From: Enterococcus devriesei
Lineage (GTDB): Bacteria; Bacillota; Bacilli; Lactobacillales; Enterococcaceae
Direction: 5' to 3'
Length of the DNA stretch: 64,000 nucleotides
Assembly: GCF_001885905.1 (NCBI RefSeq)
Contig: NZ_JXKM01000011.1
Location: forward strand, 667 to 64,666
The notes below the pieces were generated by a model. It worked only from the letters and a program-made list of their open reading frames with translations. It was not told the DNA's origin and searched no databases. The position numbers were made by a program, and so were the translations under genes. How positions within the stretch are numbered: the stretch's first letter is position 1; every line of letters starts with the position of its first letter. Shown here in pieces: positions 42,724 to 52,402 of this stretch.

Positions 42724-43492
42724 AACGGAATGAGAAGACAGGATCATCGTTTTCGATGTTCAACTGCCAAGTTTGTTTGGCGCTGTCATAAGAAAGTTCA
42801 GCGACGTGCTGTTCCTTTTTATAACTCTTGGAGCTACGGCGCCAGCCTTTTTCGTCAGATAAATAAATCGGGATATGGTAGATTTTATTGATTAATTCGG
42901 AATGCCCAAAACAAAAAATTGCGCCTTCTTGCAAAATCGGATACAATTCTTTCAATGTTTCACCGTCTAAATGAGCGACGGAGGAACCTTTGCGGAAAAA
43001 GGAACGACGATCGTTAACTTTTTCTAAAACGATCCGAGTCAATTTGCTGGCTAAGATCCGATAAAATTCATCGAGATAGCGATAATAGACGCGCATTGTT
43101 CCATTCCCTAGATTAAAATAAACAAAGTTGTTTTGTAGTTTGTAAAAGAAAGGTGAATGCAGGTGTGTCCGCATATGACCAAAATAAAGCAATTCAGAAA
43201 TTTCTAATGGTGTTAACTCCTTCAACATCGTCAGATCATTAAAATCGATCCACTTGCTTTCTTTCGAGTTGTTAAAGGTTTTGTTGCTAAAGAAATTTTG
43301 AATTTGATCTGGTGTATTAAGAATTTTCAAGCCGGTATGATTTTCGTACTCACCGATCTCGGATGCGGGATCTAGTAATAACAAATGCTTCGGCTGATGG
43401 ACGATTCCGTCAACAAAATCGTTGGGTGAAAGGCCTTTTGAGAGCACGGCATTACTTGTTGAATCAATATAAGTAAATAATGTTTCTGGCAC
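42722..43492 (-). CDS. Hypothetical protein, unknown family
   Basis: A 256-residue cytoplasmic protein that I cannot assign. It begins MPETLFTYIDSTSNAVLSKGL, has a region PKHLLLLDPASEIGEYENHT near residue 34, an HMRTHLHSPFFYKLQNNFVYFNLGNGTMRVYYRY segment near 105-140, and a C-terminal FCFGHSELINKIYHIPIYLS region. Several His and aromatic residues suggest a ligand or nucleotide binding fold, but no known motif is present. It is monocistronic with a shared terminator; the good length and ribosome binding site support a real gene. Confidence 0.7.
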   Translation of the reverse strand: MPETLFTYIDSTSNAVLSKGLSPNDFVDGIVHQPKHLLLLDPASEIGEYENHTGLKILNTPDQIQNFFSNKTFNNSKESKWIDFNDLTMLKELTPLEISELLYFGHMRTHLHSPFFYKLQNNFVYFNLGNGTMRVYYRYLDEFYRILASKLTRIVLEKVNDRRSFFRKGSSVAHLDGETLKELYPILQEGAIFCFGHSELINKIYHIPIYLSDEKGWRRSSKSYKKEQHVAELSYDSAKQTWQLNIENDDPVFSFR

Positions 43493-43758
43493 AGATTTTC
43501 ACCCTTTCTAATAGTTGTCACAATCATTTTAACGCAATAATAAAAAAAAAGCTCGTATCTTTTATTTTAAAATTAGATTACAAAGGCCTTAAAAACTGCA
43601 ATGTTAAAGCACTTTTTTAACAATTAAAAACACTTTAATAAATAACGAATGGATAATCTGTTTATTTCTTTTTTTAATTTTTTTTCTATTAAGTGAAAGT
43701 AGTATCATGTGAAGGAACAGAGTATGATACTATTAGATGGAAACTCAGGAGGCTTGTG
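43493..43758 (+). promoter_or_regulatory. Sortase upstream region with inverted repeat
   Basis: An AT-rich gap between divergent genes. TAGTATCAT (43700-43708) and ATGATACTA (43724-43732) are perfect 9-bp inverted copies, 15 bases apart, about 26 bases before the sortase ATG. It could be an operator or a 5' leader hairpin. The rest holds only low-complexity A/T runs. Confidence 0.5.
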
Positions 43759-44463
43759 ATGAAGAAAAAAAGGAATTGGTTCATTAATATTTTTCTTTTC
43801 TTATTGCTGCTCGTAGGATTAGCGTTGATTTTCAACAATCAAATCAAATATTTTTTGATGCAGTATAACGGTGAGCGTTATACCGTGGCGAAGGTAGATA
43901 AAAGCGAAATCGATAAAAATATGCGCAAAGAGGCTTCTTTTGATTTTGATGCGGTGGAGCCCGCTAGTACAGAAGCCGTGCTGCAAGCACAATTAAGCAA
44001 CAAGCGATTGCCGGTTATCGGCGGCATCGCGATCCCTTCGGTAGAAATCAATTTGCCGATATTCAAGGGGTTATCCAATGAAGTACTTTTGTATGGCGCT
44101 GGGACCTTGTCCCCTGATCAAAAAATGGGTGAAGGAAATTACGCCTTAGCGAGCCATCGGGCGGATCGACCGGGTCTTTTATTTACACCCCTTGAAGGGA
44201 TCAGAGAGAATGATCTAATTTATTTAACCGATCTGCAAAATGTTTATACTTACAAAACGACTTTAAAAGTGCGTGTCCAGCCGACGGAAGTAAAATATCT
44301 AGACGTCCAGCCAGGGAAACAACAGCTTACTTTAATTACCTGCGGCGAGATCGAAGGGATCACCCGGATCATCGTCCAAGGGGAGCTAGTTGGTGTTACT
44401 CCGGTGAAAAATGCGACGGACACGATGTTGAAAGCTTTTGAGATGGAACAGAGAACCTATTAA
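43759..44463 (+). CDS. srtA: Class A sortase
   Basis: A 234-residue transpeptidase with an N-terminal membrane anchor (residues 9-28). The catalytic triad is His133 (YALASHRADRPGLLF), Cys195 (LTLITCGE) and Arg203 (ITRIIVQG). It cleaves LPXTG-type signals and links surface proteins to lipid II and so to peptidoglycan. The ATG at 43759 has AGGAGG upstream; the longer frame from 43693 would include the inverted repeat. It is monocistronic. The surface protein at the start of the window, with LPQTN, is a possible but untested substrate. Confidence 0.95.
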   Translation: MKKKRNWFINIFLFLLLLVGLALIFNNQIKYFLMQYNGERYTVAKVDKSEIDKNMRKEASFDFDAVEPASTEAVLQAQLSNKRLPVIGGIAIPSVEINLPIFKGLSNEVLLYGAGTLSPDQKMGEGNYALASHRADRPGLLFTPLEGIRENDLIYLTDLQNVYTYKTTLKVRVQPTEVKYLDVQPGKQQLTLITCGEIEGITRIIVQGELVGVTPVKNATDTMLKAFEMEQRTY

Positions 44464-44467
44464 AATC

Positions 44468-44500
44468 AAAAAAACTTCGAGGCTAGCCTTGAAGTTTTTT
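44468..44500 (+). terminator. Terminator of sortase gene
   Basis: AAAAACTTCGAGG pairs with CCTTGAAGTTTTT (one unpaired G) around CTAG, followed by T's. Confidence 0.85.
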
Positions 44501-44606
44501 GTTTTATAAGAATTGACCCTTTTGGCTAAGGGAACCGCTTGGATTTCTGCTATACTTGAAACAAGTATGACGAATTACCTCAATCAAAAATTTGAAGGAG
44601 ACGATG

Positions 44607-46220
44607 ATGGAGCTTAAAAGAATTTACGCCTCTGAGCTATTAGCGGATTGGACAATTTTTCAGCAGACGCATTTGCTTTTTCCCTTCTATTCTTCCCATC
44701 GTCAAGCACGAACGGAATATTTTTCAGCGGTAAAAAAAGGCCATGGTTTTTTGTTGCGTTACAAAGCAGATTGCTTGTTTGTTGATAAAGTCGTGGAAAA
44801 AAAAGCGTGGGTGATCAATAACTTGCTGATTACAGCAGAGCTGAACTGGAAGACCGCTTTTTTGTTATTAGAAAATGCGGCCCGCCGTGAATTCAAGCAC
44901 ACGTTAAAATTAAAGCTGCAGGCCAATCTGATCATTCAACAATGGCTGATCAGCCAAGACTACCGCTTCGTCGGAGAGGTTTGGCAAAAACAGTTAGTTT
45001 ATCAAACCGGCTTGGTTTTAGGCGGAGGTGGGGCTCGTGGCGCGTATCAAATCGGTGTTTGGAAAGCCTTGCTAGAAAAAAATATTTCTTTTGCTGTGAT
45101 CAGCGGCACGTCGGTTGGTGGCTTGAATGGCGCCTTGATCGCTCAGGGAGAGTATGATCAGGCCGTTGCGCTGTGGGAAGAGATCGAAACGGATAAAGTG
45201 TTGGAGATCACCTTTAAGGAGGTCGAAGAATTGGATTTTTCGGCTCAGGTGGATCAGCTGCGAACCTTTATTAAAACATCTTTGCGACAACGAGGCCTTT
45301 CTTCGGCCCCTTTGAGACGCTTGTTAGAGGAGCGACTTGACCCGCAAAAAATTCAACAGGCTTGTCCACTGTCTGTTGTAACAACGAAGGTACCGGCTTT
45401 TCAAGAAATCATTGTTTCACTTAATCAATGTCCTAAAGGGGAGATTATTGATTGGCTGTTGGCATCGTCGGCGTTTTTCCCGATGATGGCAATGGCGAAG
45501 ATCGGGAATGATTTTTATGTTGACGGCGGCTATCGGAATAATTTGCCAGTGGACGTCGCTTTGCAGCAAGGGGTCACGGAAGTCATCGTAGTGGATGTTC
45601 ACGGACCGGGCCTTGATAAAAAATATCGTCTGCCGGCGGAGGTTGCGGAGCTTTCTCTAGCCAGCCCCTGGAGTCTAGGGGATTTATTACTGTTTCACAG
45701 TGATCGCGCGTCAGTCAATATTGATTTAGGCTATTTGGAAACGAAGCGAGCATTTGGTGAGTTGCAAGGGGAACGCTATTTTTTTAGTTGTCAGTCTGAT
45801 TTTCAACGGTTGACGAAGGATTTTTTACAAAAAGTCAAAAAACAGGTGCCACTTGAGCTGGATCAGCTTTATCCCGAATTGAAAAAATTTTTCCGGCGCA
45901 GTGTGCCGGTGGAATTACTGAGTCTGGCTTGTTTAGAATTTTTTGCTTATTGGCTGAAGATTTCGCCGGTCCAAGTATTTACACCGTCAGAATTGATCGT
46001 CGTATTGCGACGTCAAATCGAGGCGCCAAGTAAATTCGGTCCGGGAATTTCGGTACAGGAACAGATCGAGGATTTTATCAATCATCACAATCTTTTTTCT
46101 GATTATCATCAAGTCTTACAAATTTATCAGCAAACCGGCTCGTGGGAACAGTGGTATCGCCGCTGGCCGATCCAGACCTTGCTGGCACTTTTTTTTAGTT
46201 ATTTACAGGAGGAATTATAA
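44607..46220 (+). CDS. Patatin-like phospholipase family protein
   Basis: A 537-residue protein. An N-terminal region of about 130 residues is specific to this protein type. The patatin domain follows: oxyanion motif LVLGGGGARGAYQ near residue 138, the nucleophile GTSVGG near 167 and the dyad Asp in VDGGYRNNLPVD near 305. A C-terminal helical region of about 200 residues has no known motif. It probably hydrolyses acyl lipids in the cytoplasm or at the membrane. ATG 44607 is chosen, 6 bases from AAGGAG (ATG 44604 is closer). Its stop overlaps the start of a YdbC gene (TAATG). Confidence 0.85.
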   Translation: MELKRIYASELLADWTIFQQTHLLFPFYSSHRQARTEYFSAVKKGHGFLLRYKADCLFVDKVVEKKAWVINNLLITAELNWKTAFLLLENAARREFKHTLKLKLQANLIIQQWLISQDYRFVGEVWQKQLVYQTGLVLGGGGARGAYQIGVWKALLEKNISFAVISGTSVGGLNGALIAQGEYDQAVALWEEIETDKVLEITFKEVEELDFSAQVDQLRTFIKTSLRQRGLSSAPLRRLLEERLDPQKIQQACPLSVVTTKVPAFQEIIVSLNQCPKGEIIDWLLASSAFFPMMAMAKIGNDFYVDGGYRNNLPVDVALQQGVTEVIVVDVHGPGLDKKYRLPAEVAELSLASPWSLGDLLLFHSDRASVNIDLGYLETKRAFGELQGERYFFSCQSDFQRLTKDFLQKVKKQVPLELDQLYPELKKFFRRSVPVELLSLACLEFFAYWLKISPVQVFTPSELIVVLRRQIEAPSKFGPGISVQEQIEDFINHHNLFSDYHQVLQIYQQTGSWEQWYRRWPIQTLLALFFSYLQEEL

Positions 46221-46435
46221 TGGCAGAATTTAATTATGAAATCGTCGAAGAAATCGCTGTGCTATCGGAGAATCCGAAGGGCTGGCGCAAGGAATTGAAT
46301 CTGGTGAGCTGGAATGAACGGCCACCTAAGTTTGATCTAAGAGACTGGGCCCCTGACCATGAAAAAATGGGCAAAGGCGTAACCTTAAGCAATGAAGAAT
46401 TTGCGGTGTTAAAAGAAACGTTAAGTAAGATGTAG
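46220..46435 (+). CDS. YdbC-type PC4 family ssDNA-binding protein
   Basis: A 71-residue protein with the PC4/YdbC fold pattern: an N-terminal beta region (FNYEIVEEIAVLSE), KGWRKELNLVSWNERPPKFDLRDWAPDHEKMGKG and the C-terminal helix VTLSNEEFAVLKETLSKM. Lactococcus YdbC binds single-stranded DNA, so a role in transcription or DNA repair is likely. GGAGG lies upstream of the overlapping ATG. It is coupled to the patatin gene and precedes yicC. Confidence 0.88.
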   Translation: MAEFNYEIVEEIAVLSENPKGWRKELNLVSWNERPPKFDLRDWAPDHEKMGKGVTLSNEEFAVLKETLSKM

Positions 46436-46468
46436 TCCATTATTTTTCGAAAGAGGGGAACAACGGCA

Positions 46469-47353
46469 ATGAAAAGTATGACTGGTTATGGGCAAGCAGC
46501 GCGCACCAATGACAATTATGAATTGAACATTGAATTAAAAAGTGTCAACAATCGTTTTTTAGATCTACAGATTCGCATGCCTAAGGAATTAAACCCTTAT
46601 GAGGCATTGATCCGCCAAATCGCGAAAGAAAAGATCCAACGAGGTCGCGTCGATGTGTTTATCAATCTGACACCGTTGAAAAGTGGCAATAAACAAGTAG
46701 TCGTTCATTGGGAATTGCTGAACCAATTGGTCCAAGAATTACAACGCGGCGGCAAAGAACATTTTGGTGTGGTGGATCTACCGGTGGAACAAGTCTTAGT
46801 GAAAGCGATGGAACAGGATGATTATGTCACGATCGTTGATCAACAGACGGCAGATGACTCGTTAGAAGGATTAGTGGGAGAAGTTGCGGCAGCTGCCTTT
46901 ACCCAGCTGGCGACCAGTCGTGAAAAAGAAGGTGCTGGTATCCAAAAGGTATTGGCGGAATATAGTGAGAAGGTCCAACAGTTGACGGGGGAATTGGCAA
47001 GTTTTGTGACTGAGTATGAAGCGGATTATCAGCAACGGTACCAAGCGAAGCTGGAAGAGTATCTAGGTAGTACTGTCGATCACGACCGTTTACTGACAGA
47101 GCTGGCGATTTTATTAGAGCGGGGCGATATCCATGAAGAGTTGGATCGCTTAGGGATTCATTTAGAAAAAATGAGTGGCTTGCTGCAGACGACAGATCCA
47201 GTCGGCCGTGAATTGGATTTCTTGTTGCAGGAAATGAATCGTGAGGTCAATACCATCGGCTCAAAATCCAGCCCGATCCAAATCAAAGACATCGTTGTTC
47301 AGTTAAAAACGATCCTAGAAAAAATTCGCGAACAGATTCAAAACGTCGAGTAG
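46469..47353 (+). CDS. YicC/YloC family endoribonuclease
   Basis: A 294-residue protein. It begins MKSMTGYGQAARTNDNYELNIELKSVNNRFLD, and its C-terminal DUF1732 region has RLLTELAILLERGDIHEELDRLG-type sequence and REVNTIGSKSSPIQIKDIVVQLK. YicC proteins are endoribonucleases that act on small RNAs. AGAGGGG lies upstream. It is followed by gmk and rpoZ, a common Firmicute order (yloC-gmk-rpoZ-priA). Confidence 0.95.
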   Translation: MKSMTGYGQAARTNDNYELNIELKSVNNRFLDLQIRMPKELNPYEALIRQIAKEKIQRGRVDVFINLTPLKSGNKQVVVHWELLNQLVQELQRGGKEHFGVVDLPVEQVLVKAMEQDDYVTIVDQQTADDSLEGLVGEVAAAAFTQLATSREKEGAGIQKVLAEYSEKVQQLTGELASFVTEYEADYQQRYQAKLEEYLGSTVDHDRLLTELAILLERGDIHEELDRLGIHLEKMSGLLQTTDPVGRELDFLLQEMNREVNTIGSKSSPIQIKDIVVQLKTILEKIREQIQNVE

Positions 47354-47451
47354 TTCATGTGTTTTATAAGAATTAAGGAGGAGCTTTGCGCTGCCCCTTG
47401 AAATATTCAAAAAAAAAGTGCACAATAGGCGTTAGCTGAAAAAGACGATGA

Positions 47452-48078
<627 letters not shown>

Positions 48079-48082
48079 GCTT

Positions 48083-48385
48083 ATGATGTTAAAACCTTCG
48101 ATTGATACGTTGTTAGACCATGTGAATTCAAAATATTCGTTGGTTATTTTAGCCAGCAAACGTGCCCACGAATTAGATGCAGGAGCACAACCTACACTGG
48201 ATTCATTTGAATCCGTGAAAAGTGTGGGACAGGCATTAGAAGAAATCGATGCCGGCGCGGTCATCAATGACCCACATCCAGAAATCAAACGGGAACGTTT
48301 GAAGATGGAAGAAGAAGAACGCCATCTTCAACGTGAACGCGATCAACGAGATCTAGAAGCACGTATCCGTAACGACCAAAACTAA
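48083..48385 (+). CDS. rpoZ: DNA-directed RNA polymerase omega subunit
   Basis: A 100-residue omega subunit: [37 protein letters not shown] is characteristic, followed by [15 protein letters not shown] and a highly charged Arg/Glu tail. It assists folding and assembly of the beta' subunit. It is the last gene before a terminator and the priA unit. Confidence 0.96.
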   Translation: MMLKPSIDTLLDHVNSKYSLVILASKRAHELDAGAQPTLDSFESVKSVGQALEEIDAGAVINDPHPEIKRERLKMEEEERHLQRERDQRDLEARIRNDQN

Positions 48386-48414
48386 GCGCTGAATTTTTTC
48401 ACGCAAATGTAAAT

Positions 48415-48456
48415 GGGATTGTACCAAGTACTTTTGGCGCAATCCCTTCTTTTTTG
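48415..48456 (+). terminator. Terminator after rpoZ
   Basis: GGGATTG (48415-48421) pairs with CAATCCC (48440-48446), with an inner stem ACCAA/TTGG-like region, followed by T's. Confidence 0.8.
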
Positions 48457-48538
48457 TTACGAAGTACATAGAGCATTTCTTAATTTAGACCAACCGCGTC
48501 GAAATTTAGTACAATAATAAAGAATGGAGGCGGAAGAA

Positions 48539-50941
48539 ATGAAATTAGCACAAGTGATCGTGGATGTTCCTGCGATGCAGACGGATCAACCCTTCAGTTA
48601 CTTGATCCCGCCTCAATTAGCAGTAGAAGTCGGCATGCGAGTGGAAGTTGGTTTTGGGCCACGCCATGTGCAAGGTTTTGTGATTGGTTTCGAGACTGCA
48701 CCAGAACCGTTGCCGGATAATTTGAAACCACTTATTCGCGTGTTAGACTTAGCGCCAGTTTTGAATCAGGAATTATTAGCCTTGGCAGATTATATGAAAG
48801 CCACGACCTTCGCCTTTAAAGTAACTTGTCTGCAGACGATGCTGCCTAGTGTTATGAAAGCCAATTATCAAAAGAGCTTTTATTTGCTGAAAGAAGTCGA
48901 CACTGTTCAAGCGAACTATTTTGCGGGTGGTTCTTCGCTTGACTGGGAGGATGCTGAAGCGCAAGGCTGGTTGAAAGAATTGGCGGCTTTGCGGGAGCAA
49001 GGCATCGTCGAGTTACGTTACGAAGTCCATACGAAAAACAAAGTCAAGACCGAGCGTTACATCAAGCGAACTTTTTCTCCAGCTAAATTAGCAGAGCTGA
49101 AAGCCGGACTGCGGAAAAATTCCTACAAACAGGAACAGTTATTGGATTATTTAGCAGCTCTTGCGGAAGAGAAACTGGTTGCGGTGAAAGAAATGAAGGC
49201 GGAGGACTTTTCTTTAGCTAATTTGAACCAAGCCGAAGCAAAAGGCTGGCTGACCTTTGTCGCAGTGGAAAAATACCGTGATCCCTATGCGGAGCGTGAG
49301 ATCCAACAAACCGCGGCTTTAGAGTTAAATCCAGAACAGCAGGCAGCTTATGAAGCGATTAGCCAAAAAAATATTGCTGGCGAGCATCAAGTTTTCTTAC
49401 TGGAAGGCGTGACGGGCAGTGGCAAAACGGAAGTCTATTTGCAAGTGATCCAAGACGTCTTAGCCAAAGGTCAAACGGCCATGATGTTAGTACCAGAGAT
49501 TTCCTTGACACCGCAAATGGCGATCCGCTTTAAAGCACGCTTTGGCAGTGAAGTTGCTGTTTTACATAGCGGATTGTCTCAAGGTGAAAAATACGATGAA
49601 TGGCGAAAATTGGAGCGTGGCGAAGCCCACGTAGTTGTTGGTGCTCGTTCAGCGATCTTCGCGCCCTTAGAAAATCTTGGTGTTATCATCATTGATGAAG
49701 AACATGAGACGAGCTATAAACAAGAAGAGTCGCCTCGCTATCATGCACGAGATTTAGCAATCTGGCGAGGGAAATACCATCATTGTCCAGTTGTTTTAGG
49801 CAGTGCTACGCCTTCATTAGAATCCCGCGCCCGCGGACAAAAAGGTGTCTATCAATTATTGCATTTAACAGAGCGAGCGAACAGTCAGGCGAAACTGCCC
49901 ACCGTCGAGATCGTTGATATGCGAGAAGAAATGCAGCGTCGCTTGAATTCTTCCTTCTCTGAAAGCTTGGAAGAAAAATTGCGGAATCGTTTGGCTAAAG
50001 GGGAGCAAAGTGTGCTGTTGTTGAATCGTCGTGGTTATTCTTCCTTTGTCATGTGTCGGGATTGCGGCTTTGTCTTACCTTGTCCCAACTGTGATATTTC
50101 TTTGACGCTGCATATGGATACGAAAACGATGCGCTGCCATTATTGCGGTCATGAAGAGGGGATTCCGCATCGTTGTCCAAACTGCGGCAAGGATAAGATC
50201 CGCTACTTCGGGACAGGAACGGAAAAGGTCCAAGAAGAATTGGAACAATTGATTCCCGAAGCCCGAGTGTTACGAATGGATGTTGATACGACTCGCCGTA
50301 AAGGTGCTCATGAAAAAATCTTAACGGCTTTTGGTGAAAAAGAAGCAGATATTTTATTAGGAACACAAATGATCGCCAAGGGCTTAGACTTTCCAAACGT
50401 GACCTTAGTAGGTGTTTTGAATGCCGATACGGCGTTGAATCTGCCAGACTTTCGTTCTAGCGAGCGGACCTTCCAGTTATTGACTCAGGTCAGCGGTCGG
50501 GCGGGTCGCGGAGAAAAGGCAGGGGAAGTCGTTATCCAGACCTTTAATCCAGAACATTACACGATCAAGCTAGCTCAGCATCATGATTACGAAAATTTTT
50601 ATCATCAGGAGATGCGGATTCGTCATCAAACCGATTATCCGCCGTATTATTACACGGTGAAAGTCACGGTCTCTCATCAAGAGGAAATGAAAGCGGCACA
50701 AAAAGCCTTCCAATTAGCGGAGCAGCTGCGGCAGCAATTAAGTCCTCAAAGCATTTTGTTAGGGCCGACACCGGGGGCAATCTTACGAATCAAAAATCGT
50801 TATTACTATCAGCTGATTATTAAATATAAACACGAGCCGAACTTACAAGGAACGTTAGAAGAAATTTTACAAGTGAGCCAAAAAGATCAACGTCAAGGGC
50901 TATTGATTGCCATTGATAATGAACCAATGTATTTTATTTAA
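48539..50941 (+). CDS. priA: Primosomal protein N' (PriA helicase)
   Basis: An 800-residue superfamily 2 helicase. The N-terminal 3'-end binding domain spans 1-105. Walker A GVTGSGKTEVY is near residue 300, DEEH in IIDEEHETSYKQ near 390, and the helicase motifs GSATPS and QVSGRAGRG follow. The eight zinc cysteines are present in CRDCGFVLPCPNCD and CHYCGHEEGIPHRCPNCGK (510-555). It restarts collapsed replication forks. ATG 48539 has GGAGG 8 bases upstream. Confidence 0.97.
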   Translation: MKLAQVIVDVPAMQTDQPFSYLIPPQLAVEVGMRVEVGFGPRHVQGFVIGFETAPEPLPDNLKPLIRVLDLAPVLNQELLALADYMKATTFAFKVTCLQTMLPSVMKANYQKSFYLLKEVDTVQANYFAGGSSLDWEDAEAQGWLKELAALREQGIVELRYEVHTKNKVKTERYIKRTFSPAKLAELKAGLRKNSYKQEQLLDYLAALAEEKLVAVKEMKAEDFSLANLNQAEAKGWLTFVAVEKYRDPYAEREIQQTAALELNPEQQAAYEAISQKNIAGEHQVFLLEGVTGSGKTEVYLQVIQDVLAKGQTAMMLVPEISLTPQMAIRFKARFGSEVAVLHSGLSQGEKYDEWRKLERGEAHVVVGARSAIFAPLENLGVIIIDEEHETSYKQEESPRYHARDLAIWRGKYHHCPVVLGSATPSLESRARGQKGVYQLLHLTERANSQAKLPTVEIVDMREEMQRRLNSSFSESLEEKLRNRLAKGEQSVLLLNRRGYSSFVMCRDCGFVLPCPNCDISLTLHMDTKTMRCHYCGHEEGIPHRCPNCGKDKIRYFGTGTEKVQEELEQLIPEARVLRMDVDTTRRKGAHEKILTAFGEKEADILLGTQMIAKGLDFPNVTLVGVLNADTALNLPDFRSSERTFQLLTQVSGRAGRGEKAGEVVIQTFNPEHYTIKLAQHHDYENFYHQEMRIRHQTDYPPYYYTVKVTVSHQEEMKAAQKAFQLAEQLRQQLSPQSILLGPTPGAILRIKNRYYYQLIIKYKHEPNLQGTLEEILQVSQKDQRQGLLIAIDNEPMYFI

Positions 50942-50976
50942 ATCATTCAAACAGTAAAAGAGATGGGAGCGAGGAT

Positions 50977-51468
50977 ATGCGTTATCCAATTATTATTCAT
51001 CCTGACAAGCGGTTGCTGCAAAAGGCAGAGCCAATCGAATATATTTCCGACGAGATTGTTACCTTGCTAGATGATATGTATGAGACGATGGTGGCTCATG
51101 ATGGAATCGGGCTGGCTGCGCCGCAAATCGGTAAAAATTTGCGGATTGCCGTGATTGAAGTGGAAGAAGGCGACCGTTTTGATCTGATTAATCCTGAGAT
51201 CATCGAGGGTAAAGGAACCGATATTGATGTGGAAGGCTGTCTGTCGATCCCTGAAACTTTTGGGACGGTGGAGCGTTACGATGAAGTGACGGTACGTTAT
51301 TACGATCGTGATGGGGCTGAGATGGAAGTCACCGCCTATGGCTATTTGGCTCGAGCCTTTCAACACGAGATCGATCACTTAGACGGCAAGTTGTTCATCG
51401 ATCAAATGATCGAGCAGATTGCCCCAGAAGATTTAGAACGTTATATGGAGGAACATATCGATGACTAA
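50977..51468 (+). CDS. def: Peptide deformylase
   Basis: A 163-residue metal hydrolase that removes the N-formyl group from nascent proteins. The three motifs are present: GIGLAAPQIG near residue 43, EGCLSIPE near 88 and QHEIDHLDG near 130 (metal ligands Cys and two His). It is the short type 1 form; Firmicutes often have a second, longer enzyme elsewhere. It overlaps fmt by 8 bases, its natural partner. Confidence 0.95.
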   Translation: MRYPIIIHPDKRLLQKAEPIEYISDEIVTLLDDMYETMVAHDGIGLAAPQIGKNLRIAVIEVEEGDRFDLINPEIIEGKGTDIDVEGCLSIPETFGTVERYDEVTVRYYDRDGAEMEVTAYGYLARAFQHEIDHLDGKLFIDQMIEQIAPEDLERYMEEHIDD

Positions 51469-52402
51469 AATTGTATTTATGGGAACACCGGCCTTTTCGG
51501 TGCCGATTCTAGAAAGTTTGATTGCGGCGGGCTACGAGATCGCCGCGGTCGTAACGCAACCAGACCGCCCGGTGGGACGTAAAAAAATCATTACCCCAAC
51601 ACCAGTAAAAGAAGCAGCCTTGAAGCATGAGCTGTTAGTCTTGCAGCCGGAAAAAATCAGTGGCTCACCAGAAATGGAAACCATTAAAGAGCTAGCGCCG
51701 GATTTATTAGTGACGGCGGCATTCGGCCAATTTTTGCCGGAAAAATTATTACAGGTTCCTAAATTAGGTGCCATCAATGTCCATGCTTCATTATTACCAA
51801 AATATCGCGGCGGTGCGCCGGTTCATTACGCGATCATGGAAGGCGAAGCCGAAACGGGCGTCACGATTATGGAAATGATCAAGAAGATGGATGCGGGCGG
51901 TATCTTCAGCCAGCAAAAAATTGCCATCACGAAGCAAGATGATGTAGGCACGATGTTTGAAAAATTAAGTCAAGTAGGTAAAGAACTATTGTTAGCGACC
52001 TTACCCAAAATTATTTCCGGAGAATTAAAACCCACGCCGCAAAATGAAGCGGAAGCGACTTTTTCACCGAATATCAGTCGAGAGCAAGAAGCGATCGATT
52101 GGCAAAAAACAGCGGAAGAGGTTGATAACCAAGTACGGGGAATGCACCCGTGGCCCGTGGCTTTTACGACCTATGAAGGTGCACGTTGGAAGATTTTCCA
52201 CACGACCCCACTAGTAGAAACGACGACGGCGGCCCCAGGGACGATCGTTTCGCGGACTAAAAAAGCCTTACACATTGCGTGCGGCGGCGGCACAGTCTTG
52301 GCAATTGATGAATTGCAGCCGGCGGGTAAAGCCAAGCAAGCGGTCCAAGCCTTTTTAAACGGCAGCGGTCAAGCCGTGACAGAAGGACAGCAGGTGGGCT
52401 AG
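51461..52402 (+). CDS. fmt: Methionyl-tRNA formyltransferase
   Basis: A 313-residue enzyme. The formyl-THF-binding Rossmann domain begins FMGTPAFSVPILESL, the catalytic region is INVHASLLPKYRGGAPVHYAI near residue 110, and MHPWPVAF near 228 lies in the C-terminal domain that contacts tRNA. It formylates initiator Met-tRNA. It starts inside the def end and stops directly against the rsmB ATG. Confidence 0.97.
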   Translation: MTKIVFMGTPAFSVPILESLIAAGYEIAAVVTQPDRPVGRKKIITPTPVKEAALKHELLVLQPEKISGSPEMETIKELAPDLLVTAAFGQFLPEKLLQVPKLGAINVHASLLPKYRGGAPVHYAIMEGEAETGVTIMEMIKKMDAGGIFSQQKIAITKQDDVGTMFEKLSQVGKELLLATLPKIISGELKPTPQNEAEATFSPNISREQEAIDWQKTAEEVDNQVRGMHPWPVAFTTYEGARWKIFHTTPLVETTTAAPGTIVSRTKKALHIACGGGTVLAIDELQPAGKAKQAVQAFLNGSGQAVTEGQQVG

